Positions 46,291 through 54,583 of a stretch of DNA of 64,000 bases are shown here, one piece after another. This DNA comes from Zygnema cylindricum. Its lineage: Eukaryota; Streptophyta; Zygnematophyceae; Zygnematales; Zygnemataceae. Positions within the stretch are counted from its first letter, which is position 1; the number at the start of each line of letters is the position of its first letter. The notes beneath the pieces are model-generated. The model worked only from the letters and a program-made list of their open reading frames with translations, had not been told where the DNA came from and made no database searches. A program made the translations under genes and the position numbers. The stretch is from NCBI GenBank assembly GCA_037447655.1, contig JBBHKE010001188.1:35261-99260 (forward strand). Direction: 5' to 3'.

Positions 46291-46494
46291 GCCATTGTAG
46301 AATCTAATGGTTTTATTAGTATTTTCTAGGTCTGAAAAGAAATATAGAAGTCGAGGCAGTCTATCTCTAACTTTTCTCTCCAACTCTCAAACTTGTCGCA
46401 GTCACTGAGAAATTGGAGAGGAAGCTAGAGCCATGGCTACCTTGGCTATCCTGAGGTTTACGGGAAATTTATATTAGGGTTTATTTATTTAAGT

Positions 46495-46582
46495 AAAAGT
46501 CATGTGCCGGCGGCAGGATTTGATCCTTGTACCTACCGGCCGGCAGGCAGGAAATAGCCGGTAGCCTTAGCCGTTTAGTCTA
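46495..46582 (-). promoter_or_regulatory. Antisense tRNA-like unit in element G 5' LTR
   Basis: It has the same order and strand (relative to the element) as in A, B, C, E and F: A-box-like, B-box-like at 9/11, then a T4 run about 17-18 nt after the B-box. The 3' LTR repeats it (B-box 51917-51927). Resemblance to a tRNA promoter is seen; transcription is not shown. Confidence 0.5.
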
Positions 46583-47185
46583 GCGGTAGTGTTACGTATC
46601 ATATAGTTTGATATTTATTTAAATATGTATACGTGCGATAAACCATTTAACTGAAATGAATTATGGGATACATAGATCCAGTAATATATAATGTACGACT
46701 TACGGTACGGACACAAATCAGTACCGCGCATTTGTTTCGTAAATGAAACAAATACCACGCATGTATTTATTACGGCTACGATTAAAGCCGAATTTAATCG
46801 GACGGCCGGGATTAGCGCCGAGATCGCGGAGGAAGATTTCGGCGGTTTGTGGCCATCGCCACATCGGATGACGCGTGGCGAAATTCCGTTGGATTGTGGA
46901 ATCTCCGGAGATTATGGCACCGAATCCGGATTTGACATGTGTCGACATTTTGGCCATGTCGTACAATGTCTGTACATAAAGTACACCGGCAGCTGTACTT
47001 TTGCGTACGGAACTCAATTTTGATTGGTTCCGTACATCGGTAGATAGAGTCTGTGAGAGAGATAGGACTTAGAAAAATTAGAAGATAGGACCCCCTCTCC
47101 CAGAGAGCTTCTGTACAAAAGGTCAACTTTGACCCTCCATAACTTACTGCTCAGGGGAGCAAATTCAGAGATTCTTTTTGCTATC

Positions 47186-47219
47186 GACTCAGGGGAGTCT
47201 TGTCTTCACAGGGGTGAAG
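47186..47219 (+). other. Tandem stem-loops in 5' leader of element G
   Basis: GACTC-AGGG-GAGTC (47186-47199) and CTTCAC-AGGG-GTGAAG (47204-47219). The second stem differs from C (CTACAC/GTGTAG) and F (CTGCAC/GTGCAG) only by a paired change at the third position. Confidence 0.6.
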
Positions 47220-47324
47220 TTGGTCAGAGTTTTTGTCTGCCAGGGTGGCAGTTATTTTTGCTTAAACACAAAGGGGTCAGGATTATCCTAGAGGCTTCTT
47301 GGAAGCTGTCCACTCTGAGGACTT

Positions 47325-50300
47325 ATGGAGGTCTCAGAGTTTCAGGTTATGGGCCCACCCTCTAGGGTACCAATCTTTAATGGAACTGGCTTCATATACT
47401 GGGAAAGTATGATGATAGGAGCTCTATGCGAAAAAAGGTTTTGGGGGATAGTGAGTGGACGATTGGGGCGTCCATCAAGTCTTGGAATTCCTCCAGGGTT
47501 TAAAGGAAGCAGATTCACCAGGAAAGAGGATTCACCTTCAACGGAGGAAACAAAGGAAGGAGAGGTGGTGGACAAAGGAAAGGAGAAGGAGGCGACCACA
47601 CCAATAGCAACTGGTTTAGCATTCATGTCACCTATTCCGAGGAACGAGGAGAATGATACTGAAACCTGGGACTTCAACAATATGGCGGCAAAGCACTTCA
47701 TCCTACGCCATCTCACTCAAGGACTCGCATGTCCTCATTTGCAGGTAGAGAGGGCATCCGATCTTTGGATGGCTCTCATAGAGATGTACCGAAGTGGTAC
47801 GATTCAGCAACAACAGTTGGCTGATCAGAAAGTTAAGGAGTATGTATACAAAGGGGGAAATATGTTGGATTTTTGCAATGAGCTTGCTACACTCTTCATG
47901 GAGCTAGAGAGTGCGGGTAGAGTTTTTAGTGAAAAAGAAAAAGTTAACTGTATACTAATGAAGTTACCTGATGAGTTCGAGAACATAGTCAACCGTGTGC
48001 AGGACTTGCCGGACTCAAGGTGGATATGGAACTCAGTGGTAGGGATGATTCTCGTTCGAGAGAATACGATTGAGATCCGAAGGGGAGGAAAGAGTGGCCA
48101 AGCCTTGGCAACAGCGACCGATTGGAGGAACAAAGATTCCCGGAAACCAGTCGAAAACTATGGGGGTAGGGAGCAGAAAAAACAGGTTGGCGAGTTCGAA
48201 CCAAGGGCTCCCAAAGGTTTATGTCATTTTTGTAAGAAACCGGGGCACTATATGGCAGAGTGCACCAAGCTAACCGAGCTTCGGTTAAAGGAGGGGCAGA
48301 CCGGTGGTACCCCGAGAGGAAAGAAAAAGGCCCTTGTCACACAGGTACTTGAGGCGGAATCCGAGGACGAGGACGATGAGCTCCTTTTGGATGAGGAGTT
48401 GGAGGCGAAAACTGAGGTTGAAATTCCACGAAGGCAGAAATGTGCTTACGGTGGATTGAAAGGTGAAGCAGGCTGGATTATAGATTCAGGTGCCTCAATG
48501 CACATGTGTAAGGATAGACACCTGTTCACTAAGATAAGAAAGATTCCCACCGTAGAGATAGAGTACGGGGATGGGAGGATAGTCACCACTACTCTTGTAG
48601 GATCGGTAGACTTGAAAGTGTTAGTAAAAGGAAAGACATCCATATTAACATTCTCCGATGTATTGTTTATTCCGGAGCTGAACAAAAACCTTATCTCTAC
48701 AACAGTATTAGATGATAAGGGTTTTTTCACTAGCACTAGGGAAGGAGTCTTTACTGCTAGTTTTGAGGAGGATGTCTATTTCATTGCTGAGAAAGGTAGC
48801 CATGGGATGTTTAGGCTGATCTTAAGTAATGAAACGAAGAAACTTTATTATGCTGGTGTTCATGATATTATGATGTGGCATAAGAGGCTTGGGCATGTGA
48901 ATCTAGATAAGTTAAGAGAGATGAAAAAGATGGGAGTGGTGGAAGGGATTCAGTTCAGTGAGAGTGATGATATAAGTGATTGTAGTGGGTGTGCTCAAGG
49001 TAAAGCACACAGATTACCCTTTCCAAAAACAGCCACCTACAAGGGAGAAAAACTTCTAGATCTAGTACACACAGACATTTGGGGACCGGCTAGAGTGCCC
49101 TCACCGGGGGGGAAGAGATTTATGATGACTATAACTGATGATTGGTCTCGGTATTCCCGAGTATATTTTTTGAAAAACAAGTCAGAGGTTGAGGACTGTT
49201 TTAGACAATATAAAGCATGGAGCGAAAAACTCCATGGAACTCCAATCAAGAGAGTAAGGAGTGACAATGGTGGAGAGTATACTTCTAACCAGTTTGAGGA
49301 TTTTTTGAGGGAAGATGGGGTTCAACACCAAAAGACAGTTCCAGAAAATCCGGAACAGAATGGGGTAGCTGAAAGGTTAAATAGAACACTAAGTGATAGT
49401 GCTAGAAGTATGTTGTCGGATAAGAAGATAGGAAAAAGGTTTTGGGCAGAAGCAATGAACTGTGCTAATTACCTCAAAAATAGAGTTCTTACTTCAGCTA
49501 TAAAAGATCAAACACCTTATGAGAGATGGACAGGCCGGAAACCAGACTTATCTCATTTAAAGGTTTTCGGCAGTCAAGTATTCAGTCTAGATACAGATCG
49601 GTCTAATTGGAAGATAGATCCTAAAGGAAAACCGGGATACTTATTAGGATATGATGAGGATGTTAAAGGATATAGAGTTTATGATCTAAAAAGAGAAGAT
49701 ATAATCTTAGTAAAGCATCTAGTAGTTATGGATGAAGGAAAGTCTGTGGATCCCTTCAAATATACAAAGTCAGTAAAAATCAGATTTGAGTCAGAAAATT
49801 CTGATGACTTTGAGCTTCCTAACTATCCAGGTTTTAGAGACGATGACATTCTTGCAGGAACAAATCAGACCGAAAAGTACTCGGCTGTGGAAATTCCAGT
49901 GACAACTCTACTCGAAGCGGAAGACGTGGTGGAAATTGATTCGGAATCAAGGGATAGGGGAGAAGCCGAGTTTGTTCGAAAGAATCCACGAGAACCATCT
50001 ATTCCGGCCTCAGATTTTGAGGGGGGGAGGAGAAGTAGCAAAAGACTGCAAGAAAAACAGGTTAGTAACAAGGTAACTAAACTATCTCATCAAGATGAAC
50101 CTCAAACTTATCGAGAGGCGATGACTTGTCCAGAAAGAAACCGGTGGAAGACAGCCATCAATGAGGAGATGGCTTCAATCATGGCAGCCGATACTTGGGA
50201 GCTGGTGGACTGTCCACCTAACCGAAAACCAATCGGTTGTAAGTGGGTTTTCAAACTAAAACTGAACCCAGATAACACAATCGAGCGCTACAAGGCCATA

Positions 50301-51683
50301 TTAGTGGCAAAGGGATTTACACAAAAGGAAGTAATTGACTACGAGGAAACCTTTGCCCCGGTGGTCAGATTTCCCTCCGTCCGCATACTTCTCAGTTTAG
50401 CAGCGGCGCAAGACATGGAAGTGCACCAGATGGACATCAAAACAGCCTTTTTGCATGGAGAATTGGAAGAGGAGATCTTCATGCGACAACCCGAAGGGTT
50501 TGTGGAAAAAGGAGAGGAGAGTAAGGTATGCCGGCTGATTAAATCTCTTTATGGTTTGAAACAGGCGCCTCGACAGTGGAATAAGAAGCTTGATGAGTTT
50601 CTTACCGGTCTAGGATATATTCGGATCAGCTCGGATCACTCAATCTATGTTTTCGAAGATGAGGAAGGTTTTATATTTATTGCAATTTATGTTGATGATT
50701 TGCTTGTTTTAAGTAAATCAATGGAAAAAATTAATAAACTGAAAACCGATCTTAAGGGGAGATTTGAAATGAAGGATATGGGGGAAGCAAAATATATTTT
50801 GGGAATTCAAGTAGAGAGAGACCGAAAAAGAAAAATTATAAGATTGACTCAAAAGGAAGCAATAGGGAACATGCTTGAAAAATTTCAAATGGATAAAGCT
50901 AATAGTTGTACAACTCCAATGGAATTGAAGAAGGGAAGTGAGGGGAGTGAGGAAGAAGGAGTCATAGTCTTAGACGAGGAATTATCTCCTGATGAACAGA
51001 AGTTCATGCAGACTATTCCTTACAGGCAAGTAGTGGGAAGTCTAATCTATTTTATGAATTGTACCCGGCCGGATTTAGCTGCAGCTGTAGGAGTGCTGAG
51101 TAGAAGTCTAAATGCTCCCACTAAGAAGGATTGGGAGGCAGCTAAAAGAGTCCTTAGATACTTGGTAGGAACTAGAGATCTATGGTTGCATTTGGGTGGG
51201 GAGAATACTGACATCACTACTTGGAGTGATGCCAGTTATGGTGATGCTCCGATGAGGAGATGTACTTCTGGATATGTATTATATGTGGGTGATGGGGCTT
51301 GCTGTTGGAGTAGCAAACAGCAAAAGGTTATTGCTCAGTCCACCATGGAGGCTGAGTATATGGCCTCTTGCTCTGCTGTAAAAGAATTGATGTGGGTCAA
51401 GTCTTTGCTTGGTGAGCTTGGTCACCTTAAGAGTGGTGTGCAGAAAATATTTTGTGATAATCAGGCAGCAATCGCTATTTCTGCCAATCCTAAACACCAT
51501 TTTAAAGCCAAACACATGGACATCAAACTCAGCTTTGTTAGAGAGAAAGTAGAAAACAAAATAATCAGTTTAGAGTACAGACCAGATAGTGAGATGGTAG
51601 CAGATATGATGACCAAACCTGTGCCTTCCCCTAAGCTAATTTTTTGCAGGGAGAAGTGTGGTCTGAAATTAAAGATTGACTAG
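47325..51683 (+). CDS. Ty1/copia gag-pol polyprotein, intact (1452 aa)
   Basis: A single ORF. The ATG lies 20 nt inside the 5' LTR, and the translated primer site gives VMGPPSRVP. Gag occupies residues 1 to about 280, with a CCHC knuckle CHFCKKPGHYMAEC at 300-313. The aspartic protease site DSGA starts at D387. The GAG-pre-integrase zinc motif is MWHKRLGH...CSGC. Integrase has D584 (HTDIWGP), D647 (RSDNGGE) and E683 (NGVAERLNRT), giving D-D-35-E. Reverse transcriptase starts near WELVDCPP (about 963) and has YVDD at 1122-1125. RNase H has D1302 (SDASYGD), E1342 (EAEYMA) and D1378 (CDNQAAIA), then MVADMMTKPVP. The integrase-before-RT order is diagnostic of copia. The TAG stop abuts the polypurine tract. 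No frameshift separates gag from pol, so the gag:pol ratio must be set otherwise. It acts in cytoplasmic virus-like particles, then in the nucleus. Confidence 0.95.
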   Translation: MEVSEFQVMGPPSRVPIFNGTGFIYWESMMIGALCEKRFWGIVSGRLGRPSSLGIPPGFKGSRFTRKEDSPSTEETKEGEVVDKGKEKEATTPIATGLAFMSPIPRNEENDTETWDFNNMAAKHFILRHLTQGLACPHLQVERASDLWMALIEMYRSGTIQQQQLADQKVKEYVYKGGNMLDFCNELATLFMELESAGRVFSEKEKVNCILMKLPDEFENIVNRVQDLPDSRWIWNSVVGMILVRENTIEIRRGGKSGQALATATDWRNKDSRKPVENYGGREQKKQVGEFEPRAPKGLCHFCKKPGHYMAECTKLTELRLKEGQTGGTPRGKKKALVTQVLEAESEDEDDELLLDEELEAKTEVEIPRRQKCAYGGLKGEAGWIIDSGASMHMCKDRHLFTKIRKIPTVEIEYGDGRIVTTTLVGSVDLKVLVKGKTSILTFSDVLFIPELNKNLISTTVLDDKGFFTSTREGVFTASFEEDVYFIAEKGSHGMFRLILSNETKKLYYAGVHDIMMWHKRLGHVNLDKLREMKKMGVVEGIQFSESDDISDCSGCAQGKAHRLPFPKTATYKGEKLLDLVHTDIWGPARVPSPGGKRFMMTITDDWSRYSRVYFLKNKSEVEDCFRQYKAWSEKLHGTPIKRVRSDNGGEYTSNQFEDFLREDGVQHQKTVPENPEQNGVAERLNRTLSDSARSMLSDKKIGKRFWAEAMNCANYLKNRVLTSAIKDQTPYERWTGRKPDLSHLKVFGSQVFSLDTDRSNWKIDPKGKPGYLLGYDEDVKGYRVYDLKREDIILVKHLVVMDEGKSVDPFKYTKSVKIRFESENSDDFELPNYPGFRDDDILAGTNQTEKYSAVEIPVTTLLEAEDVVEIDSESRDRGEAEFVRKNPREPSIPASDFEGGRRSSKRLQEKQVSNKVTKLSHQDEPQTYREAMTCPERNRWKTAINEEMASIMAADTWELVDCPPNRKPIGCKWVFKLKLNPDNTIERYKAILVAKGFTQKEVIDYEETFAPVVRFPSVRILLSLAAAQDMEVHQMDIKTAFLHGELEEEIFMRQPEGFVEKGEESKVCRLIKSLYGLKQAPRQWNKKLDEFLTGLGYIRISSDHSIYVFEDEEGFIFIAIYVDDLLVLSKSMEKINKLKTDLKGRFEMKDMGEAKYILGIQVERDRKRKIIRLTQKEAIGNMLEKFQMDKANSCTTPMELKKGSEGSEEEGVIVLDEELSPDEQKFMQTIPYRQVVGSLIYFMNCTRPDLAAAVGVLSRSLNAPTKKDWEAAKRVLRYLVGTRDLWLHLGGENTDITTWSDASYGDAPMRRCTSGYVLYVGDGACCWSSKQQKVIAQSTMEAEYMASCSAVKELMWVKSLLGELGHLKSGVQKIFCDNQAAIAISANPKHHFKAKHMDIKLSFVREKVENKIISLEYRPDSEMVADMMTKPVPSPKLIFCREKCGLKLKID
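47345..47359 (+). other. Primer binding site of element G, within the ORF
   Basis: GGTTATGGGCCCACC follows LTR end TTTCA without a gap. Complementarity to the initiator tRNA-Met anticodon arm is 15/15. It encodes part of Q-V-M-G-P-P. Confidence 0.85.
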
Positions 51684-51696
51684 AAAATAAGGGGAG
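51684..51696 (+). other. Polypurine tract of element G
   Basis: AAAATAAGGGGAG lies between the TAG stop and the 3' LTR, the expected plus-strand primer. The same tract precedes the 3' LTRs of C (24935-24947) and F (45204-45216), and on the minus strand E (35839-35851). Confidence 0.85.
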
Positions 51697-52746
51697 TGTA
51701 GAAAATAATGGTTTTATTAGTATTTTCTAGGTCTGAAAAGAAATATAGAAGTCGAGGCAGTCTATCTCTAACTTCTCTCTCCAACTCTCAAACTTGTCGC
51801 AGTCACTGAGAAATTGGAGAGGAAGCTAGAGCCATGGCTACCTTGGCTATCCTGAGGTTTACGGGAAATTTATATTAGGGTTTATTTATTTAAGTAAAAG
51901 TCATGTGCCGGCGGCAGGATTTGATCCTTGTACCTACCGGCCGGCAGGCAGGAAATAGCCGGTAGCCTTAGCCGTTTAGTCTAGCGGTAGTGTTACGTAT
52001 CATATAGTTTGATATTTATTTAAATATGTATACGTGCGATAAACCATTTAACTGAAATGAATTATGGGATACATAGAACCAGTAATATATAATGTACGAC
52101 TTACGGTACGGACACAAATCAGTACCGCGCATTTGTTTCGTAAATGAAACAAATACCACGCATGTATTTATTACGGCTACGATTAAAGCCGAATTTAATC
52201 GGACGGCCGGGATTAGCGCCGAGATCGCGGAGGAAGATTTCGGCGGTTTGTGGCCATCGCCACATCGGATGACGCGTGGCGAAATTCCGTTGGATTGTGG
52301 AATCTCCGGAGATTATGGCACCGAATCCGGATTTGACATGTGTCGACATTTTGGCCATGTCGTACAATGTCTGTACATAAAGTACACCGGCAGCTGTACT
52401 TTTGCGTACGGAACTCAATTTTGATTGGTTCCGTACATCGGTAGATAGAGTCTGTGAGAGAGATAGGACTTAGAAAAATTAGAAGATAGGACCCCCTCTC
52501 CCAGAGAGCTTCTGTACAAAAGGTCAACTTTGACCCTCCATAACTTACTGCTCAGGGGAGCAAATTCAGAGATTCTTTTTGCTATCGACTCAGGGGAGTC
52601 TTGTCTTCACAGGGGTGAAGTTGGTCAGAGTTTTTGTCTGCCAGGGTGGCAGTTATTTTTGCTTAAACACAAAGGGGTCAGGATTATCCTAGAGGCTTCT
52701 TGGAAGCTGTCCACTCTGAGGACTTATAGAAGGCCTCAGAGTTTCA
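51697..52746 (+). repeat. Element G 3' LTR
   Basis: Nearly identical to 46296-47344. Near its end ATGGAGG reads ATAGAAGG, so the LTR-borne start codon is lost in this copy only. That matters little because gag is read from the 5' LTR. Confidence 0.93.
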
Positions 52747-52751
52747 GCCAT

Positions 52752-53336
52752 ATTGTGCCCTAGTTACTTACTGAAATGACACAGCCCCTTGAAAGCCCTC
52801 GGTCCCGATTCATCGGATTGATTTTTCGACCACCCCCCTCTGTAGTTTTTGATCAGTTTTCTGGAATCCTTGTTCCTTCTATTTGTCCCAATTGCCAAGG
52901 CTTGCCCAATTTTTCCCCCCCTTCGAATCTTTATCGTATTCTCTCGAACAAGAATCATCCTTACCACAGAATTCCATATCAACCTTGAGTTCGGCAAGTC
53001 CTGCACTCGGTAAACTATATTCTCGGCACAGGTGACATGAAAGCCGATCCGGTTGCTACAGGTGTTGCGATTGGTGTGATTGTCTCCTTTTCTTTCCCCT
53101 TGTCCATCACAATACTCTCCCCGTCCTCGCTCTCCTGCGGTGGAGCTAGATCTGCCCTTTTGGTAAACATGGTCTCTGCAAACCTTGGAGTAATACCTAT
53201 GCTGAATGGACGCCTCACTCGTCCACTCACTATACCCCAAAACCCTTTCTCACATAGAGCTCCTATCATCATACTCTCCCAGTATATAATGCCAGTTCCA
53301 TTAAAGATGGGCACCGTAGAGGGTGGGCCCATAACC
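52752..53336 (-). pseudogene. Element E gag N-terminal part, broken
   Basis: It continues E upstream of the G insertion. From right: MGPPSTVPIFNGTG from the primer site, a gag segment to about 53015, then a large internal deletion and frame change to VYRVQDLPNSR and the knuckle start LCHF near 52770. The G protein shows what is missing (about 150 residues). The LTR-borne ATG has become ATA. Confidence 0.85.
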
Positions 53337-54403
53337 TGTAATTATGAGACCTCTATAGGTCCTCAGAATGGGCAGCTCACACGAAGCCCCTAATATAACC
53401 CTGACCCCTTTGTGTTTCAGCAAGAATAATTGCCACCCTGGCCGACAAAAACTCTGACCACCTTCACCCTGTGTAACAAAAAGAATCTCTGAAAGACTTC
53501 CTTGAGTTGATAGCAAAAAAAATCTCTGAATATGCTCTCTTGAGCACTTAGTTATGAAGGGTCAAAGTTGACCTTTTATAAAGAAGTACTCTGGGAGAGA
53601 GGCGGCTACCTAACAATTTTTCGAAGTCTTAAATCCCTCTCTAAACCCTCTACTACTAGAGTACGACACCAATCAAAATACTGTGTCGTACAGAAAGGTA
53701 CAGGTGCCGGAGTACTTTCTGTACGGAAATCGTACGGCATGGCCAAAATGTCGACTTCTGCCATATCCGGATTTGTTCCCATATTCTCTAGAGATGGAGC
53801 AAGCCAATGAGGTTGTGCCACGTGTTACTTGACTTGGCGATGACTTGAAACTACCAAAACGCCTATTCTGCGATCTCGACACGTATCGTGGCCGTTCGAT
53901 CAAAACCGGCTTTCAACTATAGCCGTCGAAAATATATGCGCGTTATTTGTATTGCCGTCGGAACAAATGTGTGGTATTCGTTTCTTGAAGTACTGTAAAC
54001 AGTAATATACTGAATTGTATCTATGTCCTAAGAATTAATTAGTGCCGTTAAATGAATTCGTCTACTTGTACACATTTAAATAATTATCAAACCCATCCTC
54101 ACCACTAGTCCTAGACTTGTAGGACTAAGCTAATCGCTACTGGCGACTTTGACAGATGACAGGTACCTGTATCAAATCCTGGGTCCGACAAGTACCGACA
54201 AGTACCATTTTGGTAAACCTGCCAATCTCTCTCTGGACAGCATAGGCAGCCATGACTCTAGCTCCCTCTCCAACCTTCAGTGACTGTGACAAGTGTGGGA
54301 GTTGAAGAGTGGAGTTAGAGGCAGACTGCCTCCGCTTATTTTCTGCATTTTATTTTAACAAGTTAAGAACTAGAAAATACTAAAAGAACCTTTATTTTCG
54401 ACA
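53337..54403 (-). repeat. Element E 5' LTR
   Basis: Bounded by the primer site and the GTAAT duplication. On the plus strand it carries GTATCAAATCC (54169-54179) and a T4 run (54208-54211). The stem-loop region near 53470-53530 has a local duplication and is degraded. Confidence 0.9.
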
Positions 54404-54583
54404 GTAATTAAATGCGGATAAGAGTTGCATACACATGGTAAGAGCCACCAAGAGGTAGTAATACTTCGCTTGCAGCAATGGGACGAATCTCCCCATTTGG
54501 CTTGGCCACAATCGAAAAACAAGACATCGTGAGGAGATTGCAAATCTTGGAAGATTTTTTTTTTGGTGGCAATAACGGTACAA
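54404..54583 (-). pseudogene. Reverse-transcriptase relic, upstream part
   Basis: One minus-strand frame reads VAKPNGEIRPIAASEVLL, matching the KPxxGIRPIAVGEVLxRL block of plant non-LTR/DIRS-like reverse transcriptases. A neighbouring frame is open across the E insertion into 34529-34785. The two blocks lie in different frames, so the relic already had a frameshift. An upstream portion may extend to about 55200, but I cannot support it. Confidence 0.5.

Larger units (their letters stand above)
46296..47344 (+). repeat. Element G 5' LTR
   Basis: The antisense unit spans 46495-46582 (B-box-like GGATCAAATCC at 46516-46526, A-box-like TAGACTAAACGG at 46571-46582, T4 at 46495-46498). The palindrome ATTTGTTTCG-TAAA-TGAAACAAAT lies near 46730, the stem-loops at 47186-47219 and the gag ATG at 47325. 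Confidence 0.93.
46296..52746 (+). mobile_element. Copia element G, intact and potentially autonomous, nested in E
   Basis: Perfect duplication GCCAT at 46291-46295 and 52747-52751. The LTRs are 46296-47344 (1049 bp) and 51697-52746 (1050 bp), with about six or seven differences by eye. Primer site 47345-47359 (15/15) and polypurine tract 51684-51696. One uninterrupted gag-pol ORF fills the interior. It is the only element here that looks capable of making all enzymes. Confidence 0.96.
34786..54403 (-). mobile_element. Copia element E, decayed, containing nested elements F and G
   Basis: Perfect duplication GTAAT at 34781-34785 and 54404-54408. 3' LTR 34786-35838, 5' LTR 53337-54403, polypurine tract 35839-35851, primer site 53322-53336 (15/15). 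F was inserted at 39246-46233 (AAAGA) and G at 46296-52746 (GCCAT), both in the gag zinc-knuckle region and only 52 bp apart on the E sequence. Removing F, G and one copy of each duplication restores a collinear gag-pol layout. The gag ATG of the LTR is lost in both LTRs. Confidence 0.93.

Noticed and set aside
46691-47126. ORFs repeated at 46691-47126 and 52092-52527
   Set aside because: Copies of the element G LTR promoter region, not genes.
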